Below are positions 1 through 7,166 of a stretch of DNA of 12,990 bases, in pieces; the stretch's first letter is position 1, and the number at the start of each line of letters is the position of its first letter. A program made the position numbers and the translations under genes. The stretch is from CAYTLW01 sp964438735 (lineage in GTDB: Bacteria > Myxococcota_A > UBA9042): assembly GCA_964438735.1 (NCBI GenBank), contig CAYTLW010000177.1, positions 1-12,990 on the forward strand, given 5' to 3'. A model generated the notes under the pieces. The model was not told the origin of the DNA. It searched no databases and saw nothing but the letters and a program-made list of their open reading frames with translations.

Positions 1-788
1 TCATCCTCACGCCGCCGAAAGCTGAACGCCAGCCAGATCGCGATCAACGTCACTCCCAGTCCGTACCACGTGGCCGCGTACTCGACGTGTTTCGCCGGCG
101 TCAGCCGAACCGGGTGTATGTACCCATCCACCGGGATCCGCTCCGCATCCACCACCTTGCCCACGGCCTGCTCGCCCACCACCAGCATCAGCCGCGGTTC
201 CAGACCCTCGATGGTCTTCGCCAGCGCCGCCGGATTGGACGTCCGCCAGGTCGGCAGGCCCGCCTTCTCACCCACAGGCTTGCCCTCCGGCCGGTTCATG
301 GTCGCCACCTGCAGTCGGCCGCTCAGCGTCCGGCTGGTATCCGCGCGCACCGTTGCCAGGTAGTCCGGCAGCTTGTCCGCCGGCACCCGTCCCAGGTGCA
401 CCAGCAACTTCGCATGGGGCCCTGCCCCGCCGTCGTTGGTCTCGGTCAGGCGCAGGGGCATGGTCACGCCATAGCCCAGGCGGCCGAGTACGTAGCGCGC
501 CGTCAGCAGCTGGGCGTGCTTCGGCTCCAGCGTGCCGCTCAACGTCGCGCGTCGAAAATGCAGGCGGTGCAGGCGATTGTCGTCGGTCTCGTCGCGTTGC
601 GCCAGCGAGGTCACCGTCGGCGCCAGGTCGTGCTGGCTGTGGTAGAGCGCCAGCGCGGCGCTGGTCTCGCCGTGGCGGTTGACCTGCCAGGTGCCCAGGG
701 CGATGAGCACCGCCAGCATGGGGATGATGAGCAAGGTCGACCACAGGCGTGGTCGGAAGACGCGGCGGCCGGTGCCGGGTTCAGTCAT
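1..788 (-). CDS. SURF1 family cytochrome oxidase assembly protein (3' end cut by window edge)
   Basis: SURF1-like inner-membrane protein that assists heme a insertion into subunit I of aa3 oxidases. The frame is open for 262 codons and runs off the left edge, probably within a few codons of its end. Visible features: a first membrane segment at about residues 15-33 followed by the family motif LGTWQVNR (31-38); a periplasmic domain containing GYGVTMPLRL (105-114); and the C-terminal signature HVEYAATWYGLG (234-245), which leads into a second membrane segment ending in a basic FRRRE. Two helices flanking one external domain is the family layout. The start is the ATG at 788, with GGAG 8 bases upstream. 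It overlaps the stop of the peroxidase gene by 4 bases (ATGA), so it is probably translationally coupled. In many proteobacteria ctaA follows surf1; that would lie beyond this edge. Confidence 0.88.
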   Translation of the reverse strand, partial: MTEPGTGRRVFRPRLWSTLLIIPMLAVLIALGTWQVNRHGETSAALALYHSQHDLAPTVTSLAQRDETDDNRLHRLHFRRATLSGTLEPKHAQLLTARYVLGRLGYGVTMPLRLTETNDGGAGPHAKLLVHLGRVPADKLPDYLATVRADTSRTLSGRLQVATMNRPEGKPVGEKAGLPTWRTSNPAALAKTIEGLEPRLMLVVGEQAVGKVVDAERIPVDGYIHPVRLTPAKHVEYAATWYGLGVTLIAIWLAFSFRRRED

Positions 789-2101
789 GGGGTCGGCTCC
801 GGCGGCGCCAGCCATTTCTTCGGCGGCAGGGGCCCGGTGAGCGATTCGAGGAAGGCGACCATGTCGGCCACGGGCAGGTCGCGGGCGACCTGGTCCAGCA
901 GCAGGTCGCGATGGCCGATGAGCGGCTCCTTGCCCTCCTGCCGATAGAAGCCGACCACGTCCTGCAGGGTCGCCTGGCTGCCGTCGTGCATGTAGGGCGC
1001 GGTCTTGCTCACATTGCGCAGCGTCGGCGTCTTGAAGGCGCCCTGGAAGTCGGTGAAGCGCGGGTTGAGGAAGTGCAGTTCCGCGCAGGCCTCGGCCCGT
1101 TGATGTTCGGGTACGTCGCTGAAGTCGCCGTCGCAGCGGAAGGTATCCTTGCGCACCGCGTCGGCGCCCAGGGTGCGGCCCAGGTCGACGCCGCTGGTGC
1201 CTGCAGCGCGCGGCAGACCCAGGTTGTGGAATTCCTGGTCGCTGAACATGGGCCCGTTGTGGCAGGCCACGCATTGCCCGCGACCGATGAACATGCGCAG
1301 ACCCCGACGCGCCGAGTCGCCCAACGCACCCGCGCCGGTGGCGTCGCCCGCCTTCAGCGCGGCCACGTAGCGATCGAAGGGCGCCGGCTGGGGCAGCAGT
1401 TTGCGCTCGTAGGCGCCGATGGCCTTGCCGGCGTCGGCGGCGAGGCGGTTGACCAGGGTGCGGTCGGCTTCGGACATGGCCTGCCAGGCGACGTGATGGG
1501 GGTGCTTCGGTTCGGCGGGCACGGGGCGCGCCTGGGGTGGGAAGCGGCTGCCATCCGACAGGTCCGGCAGAGGGCCAAATGTCGCCGACCACGCGTCGCG
1601 GTGATTGCCGGCGATGCGGTGCAGCAGGCCCATGCGGCTGATGCCGTGCTCCACCGACGCTTCGAGCGGTCCCAACGCCTGCGCCCACAAGCTGTCCTTG
1701 CGCCCGTCCCAGAACAGGAAGGGCGCCCAGGCGGCGCCGATGAGGGTCGGGGCGTGGCGGCCGGCGTCGCCGATGCCGCGGGCCAGCTTGCGGCCATCGG
1801 TGAAGTAGCGATCGGGTATGTGGCAGGTGGCGCAGGCGACCTGGCCGTTGGCGGACAGGCCGGTGTCGAAGAAGAGGCGTTGGCCCAACTCGGCCGTTCC
1901 CGGCTTGTCTGCCACCCGGTTGGAAACCTGGGCCGGCGGTGTGCCGATGGGCGACAGGCTCGCCAACACGGCCAGCTCGGCGGACGTCCAGGGCCCGTCG
2001 AGATCGCCATCGCAGCCGCCCGCGCAGGCGGAGATGGTGAATCCCAGCGCCATCAGCGGCACCAACATGGGCGCTCGGTAGTGGCCCTGGCCAGCTGTCA
2101 T
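785..2101 (-). CDS. Diheme cytochrome c peroxidase (MauG/CcpA family) lipoprotein
   Basis: Predicted 438-residue periplasmic diheme protein of the bacterial cytochrome c peroxidase/MauG superfamily, which reduces H2O2 with electrons from c-type cytochromes or oxidises a protein partner. The N-terminus has a hydrophobic stretch ending in the lipobox ISAC (Cys26), so it is probably lipid-anchored. There are two heme-binding sites, CATCH (90-94) and CVACH (277-281). The signature FKTPTLRNVSKTAPYMHDG (356-374) carries the usual Met371 region and is followed by TLQDVVGFY (378-386). The frame stays open further upstream, but that part overlaps the preceding gene in another frame. The ATG at 2101 overlaps the previous stop (ATGA) and has GGGAG about 9 bases upstream, so I place the start there. 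Its position between a YtkA-like lipoprotein and surf1 suggests co-expression with the oxidase. Whether it detoxifies peroxide or modifies a partner cannot be told from sequence. Confidence 0.9.
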   Translation of the reverse strand: MTAGQGHYRAPMLVPLMALGFTISACAGGCDGDLDGPWTSAELAVLASLSPIGTPPAQVSNRVADKPGTAELGQRLFFDTGLSANGQVACATCHIPDRYFTDGRKLARGIGDAGRHAPTLIGAAWAPFLFWDGRKDSLWAQALGPLEASVEHGISRMGLLHRIAGNHRDAWSATFGPLPDLSDGSRFPPQARPVPAEPKHPHHVAWQAMSEADRTLVNRLAADAGKAIGAYERKLLPQPAPFDRYVAALKAGDATGAGALGDSARRGLRMFIGRGQCVACHNGPMFSDQEFHNLGLPRAAGTSGVDLGRTLGADAVRKDTFRCDGDFSDVPEHQRAEACAELHFLNPRFTDFQGAFKTPTLRNVSKTAPYMHDGSQATLQDVVGFYRQEGKEPLIGHRDLLLDQVARDLPVADMVAFLESLTGPLPPKKWLAPPEPTP

Positions 2102-2592
2102 TTCGGCCCGCTCCCGGCTGGCGTGCCCGGAGGCTGTTCCCACTTGATGTGGCCCGAGTCCTTGCCGTCCTTGCCCTCGAATACCGCCGAGATGCGCCAC
2201 GGCCCGTGCATGTGGAGCTTCATGCCTTCGCTCACCCACATGCCAGGTCCCGCCGCCTTGTGTTTGGGTTCGGTCATCATGCCGTGGCCGTGAGAGGGCA
2301 TGGTGGCGTCGAGCGTGAACGTGCCATCGCCGACGGGTTTGTTGGTCTTCGCATCGCGTACGGTGGTGACGGCCTTGAAGAACTGGCCGACCACGGGCGG
2401 ATGGGGTCGCAGGTGAACCTCGAAGGTGAACTTGCCCTGCTTGCCAGGGAAGGTCAGCTGGCCATTGTCGGATGCCTTGTCGACAGCGGCGGCCGGCGTG
2501 CCCGCGCTCGCCTCCTTGCGATCGCACGCTGCGAACATGCAGGCCATCGCAGCCACGCAGAGCAGCGTCTCGACGTTCAACCTGCCCATCAT
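2098..2592 (-). CDS. YtkA-like His/Met-rich lipoprotein
   Basis: Small predicted lipoprotein of 164 residues. The signal segment ends in FAAC (Cys23), a slightly atypical lipobox, followed by a low-complexity linker to about residue 45. The rest resembles the YtkA-like/FixH-like beta-sandwich domain: TFTLDATMPSHGHGMM (91-106), then PGMWVSEGMKLHMHGPWRI (116-134). The clustered His and Met residues would suit copper binding, and no Sco/SenC gene is present here, so a role in copper delivery to the oxidase is attractive but inferred. The start is ambiguous. ATG at 2592 overlaps the ctaG stop (ATGA, as at three other junctions), while the adjacent ATG at 2589 has better spacing from the AGGGGGAG purine run. 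The stop overlaps the start of the peroxidase gene by 4 bases. Confidence 0.75.
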   Translation of the reverse strand: MMGRLNVETLLCVAAMACMFAACDRKEASAGTPAAAVDKASDNGQLTFPGKQGKFTFEVHLRPHPPVVGQFFKAVTTVRDAKTNKPVGDGTFTLDATMPSHGHGMMTEPKHKAAGPGMWVSEGMKLHMHGPWRISAVFEGKDGKDSGHIKWEQPPGTPAGSGPK

Positions 2593-3617
2593 CTCCCCCT
2601 GCCCGCCAGCGCCGCCGCCCGCTCGCGATCCACCGACGGAATGCCGGTCATGCCCCGCTTCGGCGTACCGCGCCGGGCCCACTGCCAGAACACCCAGCCG
2701 ACGCCTGCCCACAACAGCAGGCCGCCCGGCAGCCACATGATCAACCCGCCGATCTGCTGGTCATCCAGCGCCGACAGGCCCCACAGGCGCGGCACGTTCT
2801 CATACCAGGTGTAGAGCACGCCATCCTGCAGGCTGATGGCCATGCCCAGCGCTTTCATGGCCAGCATGTTCAGGAAGACGTAGACCACCTGCACACCCCA
2901 GCTGGGCCGCCGCACCTCGCGCAGGTTGCCGACCAGCGGCCACCAGAAGATGCAGGCCACGACCATGAACACCAGGTGCTCGACGATGTGCCACTCGTGG
3001 GCCTCCAGGGCGAGGTTGTACAGCGGCGGCCAGTGCCACAGCCAGGTGCCGCCCTGAAAGAGGAAGAACGCGGTGACCGGGTGGCTCACGCGGCGGGCCA
3101 GGCGGCGGGCGCGGCGGGTGCGGACCAGGGGGCGAATGAGCCAGTCCGGCAGGGATAGCAGCAGGAGCGGCGCCCAGACCAGTTGCAGGACCAGGTGCTG
3201 GACCATGTGGGCCGAAAACAGCAGCTCATCCGACAGGTGATGCAGCGGGCCGTCGAGGGTGAACCACAACAGCACCATGGAGAAGGCGAAGAGCTTCTCG
3301 CGCCGGATGTCGCGCGTCTCGGAGAGCTTGTAACGGACACGCCAGTGGGTCACACCGAGCACATAGAGCACGATGAGGATGGCGATGCCGATGAGGATCG
3401 AGGGGTGGAAATCCCAGAAGAGCCAGTCGTCGGTGGTGGCGAAGACGCGGGTGGCGCGGGACTTCAGTTCGAGTACACCCGAGGGGTGGGCGATGGCGAG
3501 AGCCGGGGCAAGAGCGCAGGTGACGAACGCGATGGCGGCGAAACCAACGGACCGCAGCGGCTTGTTGTCCGCCCGGGTCGGAGTCCGATTGCGCGTGATT
3601 CGTCGAGGGTCGGTCAC
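2589..3617 (-). CDS. ctaG: Cytochrome c oxidase assembly factor CtaG (caa3 type)
   Basis: Polytopic membrane protein of 342 residues that matches the caa3_CtaG family, needed for formation of active caa3 oxidase in Bacillus and unrelated to the Cox11 proteins also called CtaG. A signal-like segment (about 24-43, ending AIAHPSG) is followed by about seven hydrophobic segments. Conserved-looking histidines occur in SAHMVQHLVL (135-144), TWLWHWPPLYNLAL (191-204) and HEWHIVEHLVF (207-217). Near the end is DQQIGGLIMWLPGG (286-299), typical of the family. The start is GTG at 3617, preceded by AGGAG five bases upstream, a strong ribosome site. It lies 31 bases after the upstream fusion gene and overlaps the downstream lipoprotein gene by 4 bases. 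The arginine-rich tail after residue 315 is probably cytoplasmic. Confidence 0.9.
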   Translation of the reverse strand: MTDPRRITRNRTPTRADNKPLRSVGFAAIAFVTCALAPALAIAHPSGVLELKSRATRVFATTDDWLFWDFHPSILIGIAILIVLYVLGVTHWRVRYKLSETRDIRREKLFAFSMVLLWFTLDGPLHHLSDELLFSAHMVQHLVLQLVWAPLLLLSLPDWLIRPLVRTRRARRLARRVSHPVTAFFLFQGGTWLWHWPPLYNLALEAHEWHIVEHLVFMVVACIFWWPLVGNLREVRRPSWGVQVVYVFLNMLAMKALGMAISLQDGVLYTWYENVPRLWGLSALDDQQIGGLIMWLPGGLLLWAGVGWVFWQWARRGTPKRGMTGIPSVDRERAAALAGRGR

Positions 3618-3648
3618 GACGTCTCCTGCGCCCGCCGGCGGAGCCGGG

Positions 3649-4389
3649 CTACTTCACCCGCTCGCCCACACATGGCTGACCGGCGACGTTGGTACCGCGC
3701 AGGCTGCGAAGGTACAAGACCACGTCCCGTATCTGGTCGTTGGATAAGACACCATTCCACGGCGTCATGGGTTTGCCGGGCACGCCGTTGATGACCACGG
3801 CCATCATCTCGGACATCTCGCCGCCGTGCACGTAGCAGTCGTCGGTCATGTTGGGGCCGAGGTTGGCCATGCCGGCGGCTTTGGGGCCGTGGCAGACGGA
3901 GCAGCGTTCGGCGTACACCTTGGCGCCCGCGTCGTGCTTGCCGTCCGCGTTGTCGTAGGCGGCCTGGAGCGCGGTTTCGGTCATGAAGGCCGGTATGGCG
4001 ACCGCGGCCGGACCCTCACCGCCGGCGACACCCCGCTCCACGGCCGTCTTCTCCACCGCCAGCTTGACGTAGCCGCCGCCGTAGGGCGCGAAGTGGCGCA
4101 CCGCCATCAGGCCGAGCACCACGATGGCCGCCAGGGCCATCAACATGGGCGCCAGGAAGACCAGGCGGAAGACGTTCTTGTCGTCCTTGAGGTGCATGAA
4201 GATACCGACGACGCCGGCCAGCTTGGCGAATGCCAGGATGATCAGCACGGGGTTGCGGGCGTCGCCCATCCACTCCCAAAACGGGATCAACAGCTCGATA
4301 ACGGTAAGCACCGCCAGGACAAGGCCGGTCCAGATGTAGAGCTTCTTGTGCGAGTGATACCCGCCAACGTCGTGAACAATGCCGCTCAT
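3649..4389 (-). CDS. Cytochrome c oxidase subunit IV fused to a C-terminal cytochrome c domain
   Basis: Protein of 246 residues with two parts. Residues 1-100 form a small three-helix membrane module (about 17-37, 48-64, 74-97) with the subunit IV/CtaF-like segment AFAKLAGVVGIFMHLKDDKN (53-72). After a linker, residues 150-235 form a class I cytochrome c: CSVCHG (163-168), GPNMTDDCYVHGG (178-190), GKPMTPWNG (205-213) with Met208 as likely axial ligand, and a final helix QIRDVVLYLRSL. This domain resembles the C-terminal domain of CcoP/FixP. Known subunit IV proteins are usually about 100 residues with no heme. The start at 4389 overlaps the ctaE stop (ATGA) and has GGAG 8 bases upstream. Since subunit II also carries a cytochrome c, this enzyme may have two attached c hemes. 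Domain identities are firm; the electron-entry role is inferred. Confidence 0.88.
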   Translation of the reverse strand: MSGIVHDVGGYHSHKKLYIWTGLVLAVLTVIELLIPFWEWMGDARNPVLIILAFAKLAGVVGIFMHLKDDKNVFRLVFLAPMLMALAAIVVLGLMAVRHFAPYGGGYVKLAVEKTAVERGVAGGEGPAAVAIPAFMTETALQAAYDNADGKHDAGAKVYAERCSVCHGPKAAGMANLGPNMTDDCYVHGGEMSEMMAVVINGVPGKPMTPWNGVLSNDQIRDVVLYLRSLRGTNVAGQPCVGERVK

Positions 4390-5078
4390 GTGATGAACTC
4401 CAGCAGGTACACGAAGGTGAAGATGATGATCCAGACCAGGTCGACAAAGTGCCAGTACAGGCCGGCCGACTCGACCACGTAGGCGCGCTCGGGCACGATG
4501 CGCCCCTTGCGCAGCATCACGCCCATCATGGTCAGCCAGATGACGCCGACGGTGACGTGGGCGCCGTGGAATCCGGTCATGGTGTAGAAGGTCGAGCCGA
4601 ACAACGAGGTGCTCAAGGACAGGCCCTTGTCGACGGCGAAGTGCCAGAACTCGTAGACCTGGAAGCCGACGAAGATGGCGCCGCAGATGGCCGTGATGAA
4701 GGTCCAGGTGGCCGCCTTGTCGACGCGCCCCTGCTTCATATTGTCCACGCCCATGGCCATGGTCAGCGAACTCATCAGCAGCACGAAGGTGGACACCGAG
4801 GTGATGCCGACGCTGAAGACCTCCATCGGCAGCGGGCCAGAGATCGACTTGCCGTGATAGAAGAAGTAGGTGGCGATCAGTGAGCCGAAGAACATGCACT
4901 CGGACCCGAGGAAGGTCCACATCGCCAACTTGATGTTGGGGACGTTCATGAAGTTCGTTTCGACGAGTTCGGGATGCCCGTCGTGGCCATCGTCACCATG
5001 ACCGCCGACGAGCGGGGCGTGCGGGTCGCCTCCTACGTCGAGGGCCACGGCGTCGGCGGTGGCGGCTTCGGTGGTCAT
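4386..5078 (-). CDS. ctaE: Cytochrome c oxidase subunit III
   Basis: Heme-copper oxidase subunit III of 230 residues, which stabilises subunit I and lines the D-channel proton uptake side. A soluble His-rich N-terminus (HAPLVGGHGDDGHDGH, 20-35) precedes five membrane segments. Family marks are FLGSECMFFGSL (56-67), TGFHGAHVTVG (168-178) and ESAGLYWHFVDLVWI (204-218). The length and helix count match the short five-helix form found in Bacillus caa3 oxidases, where the first two helices of the mitochondrial-type subunit are carried on subunit I instead; ctaD here has the matching extension. The start is ATG at 5078 with GGGAG about 7 bases upstream. It is separated from ctaD by a 219-base spacer holding an inverted-repeat element, and its stop overlaps the next gene by 4 bases. 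I do not assign a metal-binding role to the His-rich tail. Confidence 0.95.
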   Translation of the reverse strand: MTTEAATADAVALDVGGDPHAPLVGGHGDDGHDGHPELVETNFMNVPNIKLAMWTFLGSECMFFGSLIATYFFYHGKSISGPLPMEVFSVGITSVSTFVLLMSSLTMAMGVDNMKQGRVDKAATWTFITAICGAIFVGFQVYEFWHFAVDKGLSLSTSLFGSTFYTMTGFHGAHVTVGVIWLTMMGVMLRKGRIVPERAYVVESAGLYWHFVDLVWIIIFTFVYLLEFIT

Positions 5079-5130
5079 CTCTGCGCTCCCTTGTGCGCGG
5101 CGCCTTGCCGCGTGGGGTGATTTGCTCGCG
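5079..5130 (-). other. Leader of ctaE, between the element and the gene
   Basis: These 52 bases separate the inverted-repeat element from the ctaE start. On the minus strand they hold a GC-rich potential short hairpin (GCGGC/GCCGC) and the GGGAG ribosome site. I see no clear promoter, so ctaE is probably read from the upstream genes through the element. Confidence 0.4.
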
Positions 5131-5301
5131 CTAGGAGCCTGTTGCTCTTTCCGCTCCGGCGCTTCCGAAGCGATCTTGCTGCGCGCTGCGGCCGCCGCAA
5201 GGGCTTGAATTGACTACGGCCAGTCCTGCTCCCTTGGGCGACCACATCGCTTGAACCTCGCTCGAAATCGCTCGGAGCTCCAATTCGCAACATGCTCCTA
5301 G
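5131..5301. mobile_element. Candidate MITE-like element with 15-bp terminal inverted repeats
   Basis: The bases CTAGGAGCCTGTTGC (5131-5145) recur as their reverse complement, with one mismatch, at 5287-5301 (GCAACATGCTCCTAG), bounding 171 bases. Inside are a short palindrome (CGCTTCCGAAGCG, 5160-5172), GGAGCTCC (5275-5282) and GC-rich stretches. The outer CTAG at each end is self-complementary, so it could be part of the repeat or a 4-base target duplication. No transposase is encoded. The ctaD stop codon (TAG, 5300-5298) lies in the right-hand repeat. This fits a non-autonomous miniature element or dispersed intergenic repeat. Only one copy is in the window, so mobility is inferred from structure. 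Confidence 0.5.
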
Positions 5302-7148
5302 ACGGGCTCGTTGACCCAGGTCCAGACCGCGCCCAGCAGCAGGGCTGCGCCGGCGATGGACAGGCCCCAGTGGGTGAGCAATCCGACGATGATCAGCAAT
5401 ACGAAGGTCGAGGTGATGATCGGCTTCCAGGACGGTCCGGGCAGGTGGAAGTGCTCGGACGTCTCGGGCGGCATCATCTGCATGCCTTCGCTGTACTTGT
5501 GATCCCAGAGGGGTCGCTCGCTCACGACGGTGGGCGTGTAGTCGAAGTTATGCTCTTGCGGCGGCGAGGTGGCGACCCACTCCAGCGTGCACGCATCCCA
5601 GGGGTCGTTGCCCGCGACCTCGCCCTTCTTGAGGCTGACGACGAAGTTGTACAGGAAGATCATGCCGGCCACGATCATAATGACGGTGCCGGCGGTGGTG
5701 AGCATATTCTCGAACGCCCAGCCGGCGTCGGCCGGGTAGGTGTAGATGCGCCGCGGCATGCCGTTGTTGCCCAGCTGATGCTGCGGGAAGTGGGCCAGGT
5801 TCATGCCGATGAGGAAGAGCCAGAAGTGCCACTTGCCCAGGGTCTCGTTCATCAGGCGGCCGGTCATCTTCGGGTAGTAGAAGTACGCGCCGCTGAACAG
5901 GCCCAGGATGGCGCCGCCGACCAGCACGTAGTGGAAGTGGGCGACCACGAAGTAGGAGTCATGCTGCTGCAGATCCAGCGGCGGCGAGGCGTGCATCAGG
6001 CCGGACAGCCCGCCCAGCGTGAACATGGGGATGAAGGCCACCGAAAAGAGCATGGCCGTGGGAAAGGTGACCTTGCCGCCCCATATGGTGAACAGCCAGT
6101 TGAAGATCTTCACCCCGGTGGGGATGGCGATGATGGCCGTGGTGGCGGCGAAGGCGGCGTCGGCCACGGGGCCCATGCCGGAGGTGAACATGTGGTGGGC
6201 CCAGACGCCGAAGCCGACGAAGCCGATGAAGACGCCCGAGAAGATGACCGCGACCTGGCCGAAGAGGGGCCGGCGGGTGAACACCGGCAGGACCTCGGAG
6301 ACGATGCCCATGGACGGCAGGATGAGCACGTAGACCTCCGGGTGACCGAAGAGCCAGAAGAGGTGCTGCCACAGGTGCGGGTCGCCGCCCATGGCGACCT
6401 GGTAGAAGACGGCGCCGAACATGCGGTCGAAGCCCAGGAGAATCAGGCCGACGGTGATGGGCGGGAAGGACAGGGCCAGCAGGAACTGGATCACCAGCAG
6501 CATCCAGATGAGCACCGGCATACGCAGCAGGGTCATGCCCGGCGCGCGCATGTTCAGGATGGTCACGATGAGGTTGACGCTGGAGGCCAGGGAGGCGGCG
6601 GCCAGCAGGGCCAGCCCGCTCCACCAGAAGTCGATGCCCATCTGCGGCAGGTCGGCGCCGGTCATGCCCTTTTCGGTCAGCGGCGCGTAGCCGAACCAGC
6701 CGGCGGCGGGCGGACCATCGAAGACGAAGCTGGCGTTCAGCACCAGGAAGCCGGCCAGGAAGGTCCAGTAGCTCCAGGCATTCAGGCGTGGAAAGGCCAC
6801 GTCTCTCGCGCCGATCATCAGCGGGATGAGATAGTTGGCCAATCCAGCCGCCATGGGCATCACGGCCAGGAAGACCATGGACGTGGCGTGCATGGTGACC
6901 AGGCCGTTGAAGAACTCGCCGGACAGGAAGTCCTGGTCCGGTCCCGCCAGCTGGATGCGGAAGAGCAAGGCCTCTGCGCCGCCGATGACCAGCCCGACGA
7001 GGCCGCTGACGAAGTAGAGGATGCCGATCTTCTTGTGGTCGACCGTGGTGAGCCAGTCGACGAGCGTGGACTTGTGCGCCGGTCGTGTCTTATGCGCGAC
7101 CGGATCCGGTCCGCGCAGGTCGTCGACTGTGGCGATCTTGGTGGACAT
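5298..7148 (-). CDS. ctaD: Cytochrome c oxidase subunit I (caa3 type, A1 family)
   Basis: Catalytic subunit of 616 residues. Readable key residues: heme a ligands His87 (TMHATSM) and His406, heme a3 ligand His404 (VVAHFHYVL, 401-409); CuB ligands His269, His318 and His319; Tyr273 in GHPEVY, the tyrosine normally cross-linked to the CuB histidine. D-channel Asp116 (GARDVAFPRLN) and Glu271 and K-channel Lys347 (PTGVK) are all present, placing it in the A1 proton-pumping group. The motif GMPRRIYTYPADAGW (463-477) and a C-terminal extension with a further hydrophobic pair (about 577-611) match the long Bacillus-type subunit I that complements a short subunit III. The start is ATG at 7148, with GGGAG five bases upstream and 18 bases after ctaC. 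The stop lies in an inverted-repeat element. One small oddity is Ala88 where Gly usually follows the heme a histidine. Confidence 0.97.
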   Translation of the reverse strand: MSTKIATVDDLRGPDPVAHKTRPAHKSTLVDWLTTVDHKKIGILYFVSGLVGLVIGGAEALLFRIQLAGPDQDFLSGEFFNGLVTMHATSMVFLAVMPMAAGLANYLIPLMIGARDVAFPRLNAWSYWTFLAGFLVLNASFVFDGPPAAGWFGYAPLTEKGMTGADLPQMGIDFWWSGLALLAAASLASSVNLIVTILNMRAPGMTLLRMPVLIWMLLVIQFLLALSFPPITVGLILLGFDRMFGAVFYQVAMGGDPHLWQHLFWLFGHPEVYVLILPSMGIVSEVLPVFTRRPLFGQVAVIFSGVFIGFVGFGVWAHHMFTSGMGPVADAAFAATTAIIAIPTGVKIFNWLFTIWGGKVTFPTAMLFSVAFIPMFTLGGLSGLMHASPPLDLQQHDSYFVVAHFHYVLVGGAILGLFSGAYFYYPKMTGRLMNETLGKWHFWLFLIGMNLAHFPQHQLGNNGMPRRIYTYPADAGWAFENMLTTAGTVIMIVAGMIFLYNFVVSLKKGEVAGNDPWDACTLEWVATSPPQEHNFDYTPTVVSERPLWDHKYSEGMQMMPPETSEHFHLPGPSWKPIITSTFVLLIIVGLLTHWGLSIAGAALLLGAVWTWVNEPV

Positions 7149-7166
7149 GGGTCTCCCTCTGCCTGG

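Noticed and set aside
749..2293. 514-codon plus-strand open frame opposite the peroxidase gene
   Set aside because: It is antisense to a diheme protein with both CxxCH sites in place and shows no domain of its own.
2101..2527. N-terminal extension of the peroxidase frame up to 2527
   Set aside because: It would overlap most of the YtkA-like gene in another frame. The lipoprotein signal beginning at ATG 2101 gives a sensible start.
4390..4920. Upstream extension of the subunit IV fusion frame
   Set aside because: This part is antiparallel in meaning to nothing known and overlaps the ctaE coding sequence in another frame; the ATG at 4389 has GGAG and an ATGA junction.
5075..5293. 72-codon Arg-rich minus-strand frame in the ctaD-ctaE spacer
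   Set aside because: It lies almost wholly in the inverted-repeat element, has no ribosome site and is better explained as repeat DNA with an accidental open frame.
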